The notes beneath the pieces were generated by a model that had not been told where the DNA came from, did not search any database, and worked only from the letters and a program-made list of their open reading frames with translations. A stretch of DNA of 52,189 bases from 1-14-2-50-31-20 sp965370315 (lineage in GTDB: Bacteria; Bacteroidota; Ignavibacteria; Ignavibacteriales; Melioribacteraceae): assembly GCA_965370315.1 (NCBI GenBank), contig CBDUTO010000011.1, positions 1 to 52,189 of the forward strand. The letters run 5' to 3'. Below are positions 34,211 to 42,508 of the stretch, piece after piece. How positions within the stretch are numbered: the stretch's first letter is position 1; every line of letters begins with the position of its first letter. The translations under genes and the position numbers were made by a program.

Positions 34211-34548
34211 TCTAAATAAAATTATTTTTTTTGCTTCTACAAACTTACTTCTTTCAAGTTTATAAAAATAAACTCTACTTGTAAGTTTAGTTGCTTCTAA
34301 TTGGACTTCATATTTGTTGGCGTATTCTTTTTGTTTTACAATGCTTGCTACTTCAAGACCAAGAATATAGTAAACTTTAAATGTAACATTTGTAGGCGAC
34401 GCATAGTATGCGTCCTCTACAGGAATACTATAATTTATTGTAGTAGGTGTGTTAAATGGATTTGGATAATTTTGTTTAGAAGCAAACCGTGATTACTTAG
34501 CTTTAAAGGTAACTCTTTTCCTAAATTTGGATTGTTGCTTTTATAAAA
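34211..34548 (-). pseudogene. Remnant of a T9SS-sorted protein (C-terminal domain only)
   Basis: Only the last quarter or less of a secreted protein remains. 34211-34480 reads SKQNYPNPFNTPTTINYSIP, then an insert VEDAYYASPT, then VTFKVYYILGLEVASIV and ends KKIILFR, which is a type A sorting domain. The preceding linker (GKELPLKLS) is in another frame, so there is at least one frameshift, and an upstream in-frame TAG at 34549-34551 ends it. The normal stop after the terminal Arg is also missing. The insert is encoded by the palindrome at 34391-34421. No upstream part of the protein is present. Confidence 0.82.
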
Positions 34549-34591
34549 CTATTTGTAAAATTTGATGAGTTTGTTGACCTAGAACAATGGT

Positions 34592-35170
34592 TTATAAATA
34601 TTTTCTAACATCAACAGATTGCATTCCAGCACGTTCAGCTGCTTCTAATCCAAAATCTCCATCTTCAAAAACCAAACAATCTTCTGGAGCTACATTCATT
34701 TGCTTTGCACATTCTAAAAATATATCAGGATTTGGTTTGGGAGCAATTTTATTATTAGAAGTTAAAACTGGGTTGAATAAATCAAATATTCCAACGGTGT
34801 TTAAAGATGTATGCACATTATATTCTGAGCCACCTGAAGCAACCGACATTGGCATTATTCCTTTGTACTCTATTGCAATATCAACCACTGGTTTAATAGG
34901 TTTTACATTTTTTATTGATTCGTTAGAAAAATTGTATTTATCTTTAGCAATTTTTACAAAATCTAGATTATCACTATATTTTTCATTATAGAGTCGAATT
35001 ATATCTTTTATTGGAGCACCTTTAAGGCTATCAATAAAATCGGCAGGAAATTCACGACCATTTAATTCAAATGCTTTTTGCCATGCATCCATGTGCAAAG
35101 GCATGGAGTCTACTAATGTTCCATCGCAATCAAAGATAAGTGCTTTTATATTTTCGGGTATTTTAATCAT
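34592..35170 (-). CDS. HAD-family phosphatase, beta-phosphoglucomutase-like
   Basis: A 192-residue HAD hydrolase with the nucleophile motif IFDCDGTLVDS (D14, D16), a helical cap (MHMDAWQKAFEL onward), Ser/Thr motif MSVASGGSE, Lys in NNKIAPKPNPDIF and metal motif FEDGDFGLEAAERAG. The family acts on small sugar phosphates (YqaB type or beta-phosphoglucomutase). Without a clear hexose 1-phosphate signature, phosphatase is the safer call. It is a single gene between the decayed T9SS tail and the TPR protein. Confidence 0.9.
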   Translation of the reverse strand: MIKIPENIKALIFDCDGTLVDSMPLHMDAWQKAFELNGREFPADFIDSLKGAPIKDIIRLYNEKYSDNLDFVKIAKDKYNFSNESIKNVKPIKPVVDIAIEYKGIMPMSVASGGSEYNVHTSLNTVGIFDLFNPVLTSNNKIAPKPNPDIFLECAKQMNVAPEDCLVFEDGDFGLEAAERAGMQSVDVRKYL

Positions 35171-35299
35171 TTTGTTTTTAACGTTAAGTATATGAAAAGT
35201 AAGCGATTTCGAAGCAAAAAATTTTCAACTTACAAGAAAGTTCAAACGGGCTACAAACCTTGACATTACTACTGTCTCGCTTATTTTTTATATACATTG

Positions 35300-36601
35300 T
35301 TACCTGCTTTTATTTTCTGTTTTTTCTATTTCTGTCTGATAGAATTTTTCATATTTCTCATTAAAACCAATTCCTAAATATTTCAGATAGAATTCTTTTA
35401 ATTTGATAAGATTTTCTTTCTGTTCGTTGCTGTTATAATAATCTGCAAGAGTTAAAACCGTTCTATGATAAGTAAAAACAATTCCTGAAATCCTTGGAAT
35501 ATCAGTCTTTTTTATAGTATAAAACTGATTGAAATTTTCTTTACTCAATAATTTTTCAATTTTTTCATAATCATTCTCAAATTCTGTTTGTTCAGTTTTT
35601 ATCGGTGTCAATTCAGATACTAATCCACAATTTTTAAAATAGTTGTCCAAACCACCAAAGAATACTGGATTTGACATATTAGAAAAATATATTGGTCTAC
35701 TCTGGAAATTGTCTTCTACGATTTGTAACAAAATTGCTCTTTGCGGACTTAAATATGTTCTATTTTTTACTTTTTCACCTTTGATTTTTGAATGTTTACG
35801 ATTTGAAGTTAAATCTGGTTCTACTGTCCAAAGCATTTCGTAACTATCTTCAAGATTGTATTCATTCAATTTTAATGTGGATACAGGAATCTTTATTTTT
35901 GTAGTATCCCATTTAAAGGGGTGTATGTCGTATATTTGGTTGTCTGTCAAATTCAGATTTATTTTCTTCACACCATCTTCCAAACCTTGTTTTAAGAATT
36001 TCACATACCAAGGTCTGTCAATATTGCCAATTGGAATTACAGTTATGTCTGTTCGAAAGTTTTGTTGTAATTGAAGGTAAGAACAGATATCAAAATCCGC
36101 ATTTCCACCAGTAAACAAAATTGCATTAACATCACAAGAGTTTAATATGTTCTTTCCAAATTCAATTAGCCAATCAGGATATGCCCCTTTGTCATAAGCA
36201 AGTTTATAAAAGTATTTTAGTTTTTCTATATCGTTATTTTGCATTGATAGAAAAGCATTTCCACTACACTCTGCACCATAAAAGTATTTTGCATTTCCAT
36301 AATTAGGATTTAATTCAATCGCTTTACTTAAATATTGAAAAATTCTTTCCGAAGATGAAAAATCGTATCCTTTCAAAGGACGACTATCGTATGCTCGATA
36401 ATGGTTGAAAAACCCTAAATAATAGTAAATTTCTGCATCGTCTTTTGTTTCTTCCAAAGCCTTTTCAAGCAACTTAATTGCTTCATCATAATGCTCATTT
36501 TTAAATTCTGTAAGAGCCTTTTCTTTTAGTGTTATTTCTTGTGCTAATAAATTTGTAGTAGATATAATAACTATTAATATTATCAATAAAAGTTGTTTCA
36601 T
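35300..36601 (-). CDS. Exported TPR protein with DUF2723 C-terminal-like region
   Basis: The protein has 433 residues. A signal peptide (MKQLLLIILIVIISTTNLLA) is followed by TPR-like repeats (about 30-115, ALTEFKNEHYDEAIKLLEKAL and YLSKAIELNPNYGNA). The second half (about 155-350) reads AILFTGGNADFDICSYLQ, RTDITVIPIGNIDRPWYV, RPIYFSNM and LVSELTPIK. This pattern is the soluble C-terminal part of the DUF2723 membrane proteins, here without the membrane half. The function is unknown. The start at 36601 is chosen because it gives the signal peptide; an ATG 30 bp upstream lies at the edge of a palindrome. Confidence 0.72.
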   Translation of the reverse strand: MKQLLLIILIVIISTTNLLAQEITLKEKALTEFKNEHYDEAIKLLEKALEETKDDAEIYYYLGFFNHYRAYDSRPLKGYDFSSSERIFQYLSKAIELNPNYGNAKYFYGAECSGNAFLSMQNNDIEKLKYFYKLAYDKGAYPDWLIEFGKNILNSCDVNAILFTGGNADFDICSYLQLQQNFRTDITVIPIGNIDRPWYVKFLKQGLEDGVKKINLNLTDNQIYDIHPFKWDTTKIKIPVSTLKLNEYNLEDSYEMLWTVEPDLTSNRKHSKIKGEKVKNRTYLSPQRAILLQIVEDNFQSRPIYFSNMSNPVFFGGLDNYFKNCGLVSELTPIKTEQTEFENDYEKIEKLLSKENFNQFYTIKKTDIPRISGIVFTYHRTVLTLADYYNSNEQKENLIKLKEFYLKYLGIGFNEKYEKFYQTEIEKTENKSR

Positions 36602-36629
36602 ATTTTCGTTTCTTATAATTGCAGGTAAC

Positions 36630-36660
36630 ATCCCAATACACGCATTGCGTGTATTGGGAT
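36630..36660. repeat. Perfect 15-bp palindrome between murQ and the TPR gene
   Basis: ATCCCAATACACGCA (36630-36644) and its reverse complement (36646-36660) are separated by one base. It lies after the murQ stop and just before the TPR gene on the minus strand. It could be a hairpin in the RNA or a REP-like element; an ACGCATTGCGT core recalls the other short palindromes in the window. Confidence 0.68.
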
Positions 36661-36713
36661 TTATGCTATAAAACGTTAGGTATATTGCGAAATATTTCGC
36701 TTATAAACTATAT

Positions 36714-37634
36714 TTATCCAGCAATAGCTTTTCTAACAAATCCATCAGCTTTTTTGAGACGAGCTTTTGCTGTTTCTAAATCTACATCTGCTAATATCAT
36801 TACAAGTGCTGCCTTTACATGTCCATCAGCTTTTTCTAAATATTCTGTAGCTTCATCATACTCAACGCCAGTAATCATCATCACAATTCGCTTTGCACGT
36901 TCTACAAGCTTTTTATTTGTCATCTGTAGATCTATCATCATATTTTCATATGTCTTTCCAAGACGAACAAATGTTGTGGTAGTAAGCATGTTTAACACTA
37001 ACTTCTGTGCGGTTCCACTTTTCATACGGGTTGAGCCCATTACAACTTCTGGTCCAACGTGAGGACACATAGCAATATCAACTTCATCAATATTAAAAGT
37101 ATCACGTGGTGTTGCGGTTATGTATAGCGTTGTTGCACCAATCTCTTTCGCTTTTTTAACAGCACCAATAACGTACGGAGTTCTACGGCTTGCAGCAATT
37201 CCACAAACAACATCTTTGGAAGTGATACCGGCTGCAATTACATCATCAGCACCACCACTTTCAAAATCTTCTGCACCCTCTTGAGCAACAAACATTGCTT
37301 CTTTTCCGCCAGCTATGTAGCCATTTATTAAATCGTATGGTGCACCAAATGTTGGTGGGCATTCCGATGCATCAACAACGCCAAGGCGTCCACTGGTTCC
37401 TGCACCAAAGTAAAAAAGTTTTCCACCATTTTTTATTGCTTCAACTATTGCATCAACTGCTTTTGCGATGTATGGAAGTTCTACCTCAACTGCAAGCGGA
37501 ACATTTTTATCTTCACTATTAATTATTGATAAAATCTCCTCAGTAGATTGCATATCAATATTAACTGAGTTTTGATTTTTTTGCTCTGTTGAAAGTTTAC
37601 TTATTTCATCAAATAGCTTTTTTTCTTCTGTCAT
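36714..37634 (-). CDS. murQ: N-acetylmuramic acid 6-phosphate etherase MurQ
   Basis: A 306-residue cytoplasmic SIS-domain enzyme that cleaves D-lactate from MurNAc-6-phosphate to give GlcNAc-6-phosphate in cell-wall recycling. Family text: STEEILSIINSEDKNVPLAV, FYFGAGTSGRLGVVDASECP (substrate site), GPEVVMGSTRMKSGTAQKL and YDEATEYLEKADGHVKAA. Its start overlaps the rsmG stop by 4 bp (ATGA), so it is translated with rsmG. No MurNAc transporter or kinase is adjacent. Confidence 0.96.
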   Translation of the reverse strand: MTEEKKLFDEISKLSTEQKNQNSVNIDMQSTEEILSIINSEDKNVPLAVEVELPYIAKAVDAIVEAIKNGGKLFYFGAGTSGRLGVVDASECPPTFGAPYDLINGYIAGGKEAMFVAQEGAEDFESGGADDVIAAGITSKDVVCGIAASRRTPYVIGAVKKAKEIGATTLYITATPRDTFNIDEVDIAMCPHVGPEVVMGSTRMKSGTAQKLVLNMLTTTTFVRLGKTYENMMIDLQMTNKKLVERAKRIVMMITGVEYDEATEYLEKADGHVKAALVMILADVDLETAKARLKKADGFVRKAIAG

Positions 37635-38311
37635 TTAATTAACTCCAATAAAACTAATTTTTTATCCTTTTCATTTCTACCATTTGATGGCTTGTAAGCT
37701 AATTCAATGATTGTGTGCTTTTTAATATATGCACCATATTTTGTTTCAGCTGTTTTAAATTCCTTTGTAAGATCTCCACCTTTTATTGCCATTATATATG
37801 CTTTGTCTTTTATTAAAGGTAATGCATATCTAAACAAAATAACCAAGGGAACTGTTGCACGGCTAACTATTAAATCGAATTTTTTTGCATATTTTACTTT
37901 AAATGCATCATCTTCAACTCTACTGTTTTCAGCTTTAAGTTTACTCAATTTTAGTGTTTTGATAAATTCGGACCCCGCGTCAATCTTTTTTGATGTGGAG
38001 TCGACAAGCACACCGCGCATCATTGGGCGAATAATTGAAAGGGGAATTCCAGGGAACCCACCACCTGTACCGATATCTAAAAAGCTAGTTACTTTCTCGG
38101 GCATAAATTCGGAGATTAAAGCTGAAATAAAAATATGGTTTTCAATTATTTGATCTTCATCTTTTCGAGAAATTAAGTTTACAGTTTGATTTTTATTTAC
38201 AACTAAATCTGCGTATCTGGCCATACGTTCCAATTGATACTCATCTGGGTGAACATCGTTTTCCCAGAATATTTTTTTTAGTTGAAGCAAGTATTTTTCT
38301 TCTTTTTCCAA
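37631..38311 (-). CDS. rsmG: 16S rRNA m7G527 methyltransferase RsmG
   Basis: A 226-residue SAM-dependent enzyme that methylates G527 of 16S rRNA. NLISRKDEDQIIENHI and the SAM-binding FLDIGTGGGFPGIPLSI are diagnostic, with VSRATVPLV and AIKGGD further on. It lies directly after mnmG, the classical gidA-gidB order, 24 bp downstream, and is coupled to murQ. Its start ATG is at 38311. Confidence 0.96.
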   Translation of the reverse strand: MEKEEKYLLQLKKIFWENDVHPDEYQLERMARYADLVVNKNQTVNLISRKDEDQIIENHIFISALISEFMPEKVTSFLDIGTGGGFPGIPLSIIRPMMRGVLVDSTSKKIDAGSEFIKTLKLSKLKAENSRVEDDAFKVKYAKKFDLIVSRATVPLVILFRYALPLIKDKAYIMAIKGGDLTKEFKTAETKYGAYIKKHTIIELAYKPSNGRNEKDKKLVLLELIK

Positions 38312-38335
38312 AAAAATGTCCTCAAGTTAAAAAAT

Positions 38336-40213
38336 TTAATTCCGCAAATATACTAATAATATGGAGATATCCGAAGGAGTAACTCCTGAAATTCTTGATG
38401 CCTGTCCAATTGTACGCGGTTTTATTTTATCTAATTTCTCTCTTCCTTCAGCTGAAATTTGTTTTATTTTTCCAAATTCGAAATCGAGTGGAATTTTTAC
38501 CTTTTCAAGTTTCTCCATTTTAGCTATCATTTCATACTGACGCTTTATGTAACCTTCATATTTTATTTCTATCTCAATCTGTTCAAGCAATTTGTCATCC
38601 AATAAAATTTCCTTTAAAATGGGGTTATCCGTTTTTTTATCCCATTTTAATAAATCTTTCAGTTTTACTTCAGGTCGCTTTGTAATTTTTGATGCAGTTT
38701 CTGAATTATCTAATTTGGAAGATCCAATTTTTTCAAAGTACTCATTAACTTCTTTCGGTTTATATCTAATTTCTGAAAGCAATTCTATTCCTGAAGTAAT
38801 TAGAATTTCTCTCTTTTTCATTTCATCGTAATTATCTTTTGGTATAAGTCCAAACTCATATCCATATTTTAACAATCTTCTATCTGCGTTGTCCTGTCTT
38901 AGAATTAAGCGATGTTCTGCACGTGAAGTAAACATACGGTATGGCTCGTTTGTTGATTTTCCAACAAGATCGTCAATTAAAACTCCAATGTAAGATTCAC
39001 TTCTATCGAGTGTAAATTCACCTTGTTTTTTTATCTTTAACGCTGCATTAATTCCAGCAACCAAACCTTGTGCAGCTGCTTCTTCGTATCCCGATGTTCC
39101 ATTTATTTGTCCAGCAAAATAGAGCCCACTAATTTTTTTTGTTTCTAAAGTTAAATCAACTTGGTACGGTGGAAAGTAATCGTATTCAACTGCATACGCT
39201 GGTCTATTCATCTTTACATTTTCTAATCCTTTTATTAAACGTAAAGCCTCCAACTGAATATCAGCAGTTAATGATGATGAGAAACCATTTAGGTAGATTT
39301 CATCAGAATTCAATGTCTCAGGTTCTAAAAAAAGTTGGTGCTGAGGTTTATCATGAAAACGAACTATTTTATCTTCAATAGAAGGGCAGTAGCGAGGGCC
39401 TGCGCCATTTATTATTCCAGAAAAGAGAGGCGAATCTTTAAATCCTTTTTCCAATATTCTATGAACTTCCTCATTTGTATAAGTAATGTGACAACTTACT
39501 TGAGGATGAAAAGGAAATTTGGATTTATCTGTAAAAATTGAAAATGGTTCAGGAATATCATCTCCAGGTTGTTCGGATAGAATTGAAAAATCAATTGTGT
39601 TACTATCTAAACGTGGTGGAGTACCCGTCTTTAGCTTTCCATGCTCGAAGCCCATTGATGCAATTGACTCTGTTAATCCTAACGATGGCGACTCACCAAA
39701 TCTTCCTCCAGCTGTAGATTCTAACCCGGTATACATTAATCCACTTAGAAAAGTACCCGCGGTTAATATTAGAGCCTTACATTTTATCTCTTCACCAGAT
39801 GCTGTTTTAACTCCAGTAATTTTTTTATTCTCTTCTAGTGCTTCAACTACTGAGCCTTCTAAAATATCTAAAGAGCTAACTGAGTTCACAATTCGAGTTG
39901 CTTCAATTTAGTATAAATCCCAATCCGATTGACATCTACCAGCCCAAACTGCTGGACCTTTAGATTTATTTAAAATTCTAAATTGAATTCCGGTATTGTC
40001 CGCTATTTGCCCCATCATTCCACCTAGTGCATCAATCTCGTGAACAAGGTGTCCTTTTGCACTACCTCCTATTGCTGGATTGCAAGACATTCTACCCATT
40101 GCATTTTTATCCATTGTAACAAGCATTGTTGAAACACCCATCTTGGCTGAAGCCATTGCAGCTTCAATTCCGGCATGACCACCACCCACAACAACTACGT
40201 CATATTTTTTCAT
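38336..40213 (-). pseudogene. mnmG: mnmG (gidA) interrupted by an in-frame TAA
   Basis: MnmG works with MnmE to install cmnm5/mnm5 groups on U34 of tRNAs. The first part (40213 to 39911) has the FAD site VVVGGGHAGIEAA, then SCNPAIGGSAKGHLVHEIDALGG and GPAVWAGRCQSDWDLY. The next codon, 39908-39910, is TAA. The same frame continues without a shift as IEATRIVNSVSSLDILEG and runs to 38336 with all later landmarks (GTFLSG, GTPPRLD, RYCPSIEDKI, GQINGTSGYEEAAAQG, SRAEHRL). Total length, about 625 codons, is normal. A single base change could explain it. Alternatives are sequencing error, read-through, or restart at GTG 39889. Confidence 0.85.
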
Positions 40214-40653
40214 TTATTTTTTTTCCTTCTTTTCATTCCGCTAAATAACTTAAAAAAACTTTCGTCCTGATTCCCTTCCTCTTCAAATTCCATATCGTCT
40301 GATTTTTGAATCAAAGTTTTTTTAGTTTCATTCATTAGATTTTTTTTTGATGTGCCTTCAAGCTTACCTTCTTTTGGCAAAAATCCATACACCAAATTCA
40401 TATCAAGTGCAGTTGCAACTTCCTTTAGTTTGTTTAATGTTATTGCCCCATCTTTTTCTCTCTGCTCTAACTGATTAATGCTTTGCATCGAAACATCCAT
40501 TTTTATAGCAAGTTGCTTAAGCGTCATCCCCATGGAAATTCTAATCGCTTTTATCCAACCACTTGGTGGAGTTGATTTTTCATCTACTTTGGAAAACAGC
40601 TCAATTTTGTTGTTAAGCAAATCACGCATTAATTTTTGTTCTTCTTTCTTCAT
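40210..40653 (-). CDS. Mobile mystery protein A-type HTH protein
   Basis: The protein has 147 residues and an Xre-type helix-turn-helix: GWIKAIRISMGMTLKQLAIK, then SMQSINQLEQREKDGAITL and LKEVATALDMNLVYGFLP, which match the mobile mystery protein A family. That family normally precedes a Fic-domain partner (protein B). None is found here; the C-terminal 50 residues are charged and low in complexity. Its stop overlaps the mnmG start (ATGA), so it is co-translated with mnmG. It is therefore an unpaired member of a toxin-antitoxin-like pair. Confidence 0.83.
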   Translation of the reverse strand: MKKEEQKLMRDLLNNKIELFSKVDEKSTPPSGWIKAIRISMGMTLKQLAIKMDVSMQSINQLEQREKDGAITLNKLKEVATALDMNLVYGFLPKEGKLEGTSKKNLMNETKKTLIQKSDDMEFEEEGNQDESFFKLFSGMKRRKKNK

Positions 40654-41301
40654 CTTACTTTATATTTATTGGCCTATTAAAATAAAGATCTCTGTTGAAT
40701 AACACAACAAGCATTCAATATAAACATTGAAAATACGGCACTATATCAACGCATAGATTGATATCTATAGAATATATACTTTCTTAATCTGCAAATCAAA
40801 TAGTTATTGTTTTCCAATTATCTTGTTAGAAAATATTGAAATGGTATTACCAATTCAAGAAGGAATTTTGTTTCTCCTTAATCAGTAGAACAATAAGGTT
40901 ATTAAGTGATCCATTTTTTCTAACATATAGAAGCACTATCATTTAGAAAAGTATCTGACAAGTAAAACTTTCGTGACCCAATTTATTGCAAATAATTATC
41001 TACACATCAGCAAAGATCTAATAAAGTGATCACACTTCGACAAAGTTAACTACAGTACAACATCAGTGTATAACTCAATGGATTAAAAAACAATAGTATG
41101 TTATATCGACATTTAAATAGCTTAATCCATTTTCGAATTGAGTTTAGTATTAAAATGTATTTCTATTATAAATATTTTTTTATCAGGCATTGTTTGAGCA
41201 TTTCTAACATCATGTAATCTTTGTTATTAATAGCTAAATTCTAATCATAAAGCATTGTTTTTTCGCAATGTTATCAATAAATTGGCATAAAACAAAGAGT
41301 T

Positions 41302-41401
41302 TGTCATTTTGAATTCCGATGTATTTTGTCGGGTGTGAGAAATCTCATGAATAGCAAAATATTTCTCAATCGCTTAAAAGCAAGCTCATTTCAAAATGTC
41401 A
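41302..41401. repeat. Intergenic repeat inside the gene-free region
   Basis: The ends TGTCATTTTGAA (41302-41313) and TTCAAAATGTCA (41390-41401) are inverted copies with one mismatch. The interior has GAGAAATCTCAT and TTTCTCAATCGCTTAAAAGC, as in the units at 9888-9947 and within 12333-12505. It shows that the candidate origin region also takes up repeats. Confidence 0.65.
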
Positions 41402-41552
41402 CTGAAATTTGATTGCGAAAATAGTAGCGTATAATTTGCTGACATAACTAGAACTCAGCCTTATTAATTATTCCCCCCATTGAATACTGTTTGTTTTGGG
41501 TTTAAATATATTTTCATTTTCCTTAACCTACTATTTAATTTTCAACTGTGTC

Positions 41553-41561
41553 TGTGAATAA
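41553..41561 (-). promoter_or_regulatory. Candidate DnaA box
   Basis: TGTGAATAA on the plus strand is TTATTCACA on the minus strand, matching the relaxed consensus TTATNCACA at every position. A single 9-mer match is weak alone; the gene-free setting near parS raises its weight. Confidence 0.4.
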
Positions 41562-41869
41562 ACCTACATACTGAATTTCTATTCTTCAACTTATGCTGTC
41601 AGACAACTATATTTCTTGTTTTCTATATCCTATTATATCTGGTTAATCAAATATGGAGATTTTATTAACCCAACTGTTACTATACTCAACATTAAATAGA
41701 TCAGGAACATAAAGAATTATTCTTTTCTTTATCCTTTCACTCTAGATTAAAGGTTGCTAATATATATAACACAAATAATTCAACTCATGCCATAAATAAA
41801 AGCTTCATCTCATTACCCATTTATAAATTTTGAATGCAAAATATTGTGAAGAGAATTAAATCCTCTATT

Positions 41870-41885
41870 TGTTTCACGTGAAACT
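41870..41885. promoter_or_regulatory. parS centromere site 1
   Basis: TGTTTCACGTGAAACT matches the bacterial parS consensus TGTTTCACGTGAAACA at 15 of 16 positions, with the full 14-bp palindromic core. ParB-CTP clamps load here to drive chromosome segregation. The same core occurs once more in the window at 42413-42428. Confidence 0.92.
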
Positions 41886-42412
41886 TTATGAGCCTTGCTT
41901 TTCCATTAAAAAGAAGAAACTTGAGTAATTTGTGTTTTTAGACGCCGTCACTTTGAAAGACAGGTTAACTAAGTGAACTCTTGAAATTAGTACCAAAGAG
42001 TTTACTGGTCTCAGCCAATTATTAATACTTCTTCTCTCTCTGTATAGTGACTAATTCTCTTTGATCCGTTTCAGTAGCTTAGTAATCTTATCAGATTGTA
42101 GAGCCTTTTCCTTTTTCAGTTCCATCCATGTTTTTTAGAGATTGAATTTCATCTCTATTCTATCGTGCTCTTCAAAAGAAATTAACTTAATTGGATGAAA
42201 GTATTTGGGTCGTTTGTAACCTCACTATTTTTATAGTGCCTTATTCTTCTTTTAAAATGAACTCTATTTCTAGTGTGATTTTTCATTTCAACTCTTAAAA
42301 TATACGTGCGGCCCTATACTACTTTTCTTTCTCCTCCAGTACATTGAATTAGAAACTATTAATACTGACTCTTATTCATCCCTCACATAATATTCTGTAC
42401 ACAAACAAAACA

Positions 42413-42428
42413 TGTTTCACGTGAAACG
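42413..42428. promoter_or_regulatory. parS centromere site 2
   Basis: TGTTTCACGTGAAACG has the complete 14-bp parS core and differs from the consensus only in the last base. It is 543 bp from site 1 and about 80 bp from the mnmE stop, in the same gene-free stretch. Confidence 0.92.
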
Positions 42429-42508
42429 TTCCTAATTATGATTGGAGAACGCTTGTGCTTTTTATACATAAATCCAAAGCTCAAATTCCTAGTACCAAAT
42501 TCTCTTTG

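Larger units (their letters stand above)
40654..42508. other. 1.85-kb gene-free region, candidate replication origin (oriC)
   Basis: No gene is visible on either strand, which is exceptional in this window. The region lies between mnmG and mnmE, genes that flank or sit near oriC in many bacteria. It contains two 14-bp-core parS sites (41870-41885, 42413-42428). There is one box matching TTATNCACA (41553-41561) and two one-mismatch boxes (TTATCTACA at 40996-41004 and AGTGTATAA at 41065-41073). Composition is strongly A/T-rich. dnaA, parA and parB are not in the window. Its function as oriC is inference; a ParB-loading centromere region is better supported. Confidence 0.5.

Noticed and set aside
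38336..39889. Two separate genes for an N-terminal FAD protein and a short MnmG
   Set aside because: Both parts share one frame with only a TAA between them and together match one full-length MnmG.
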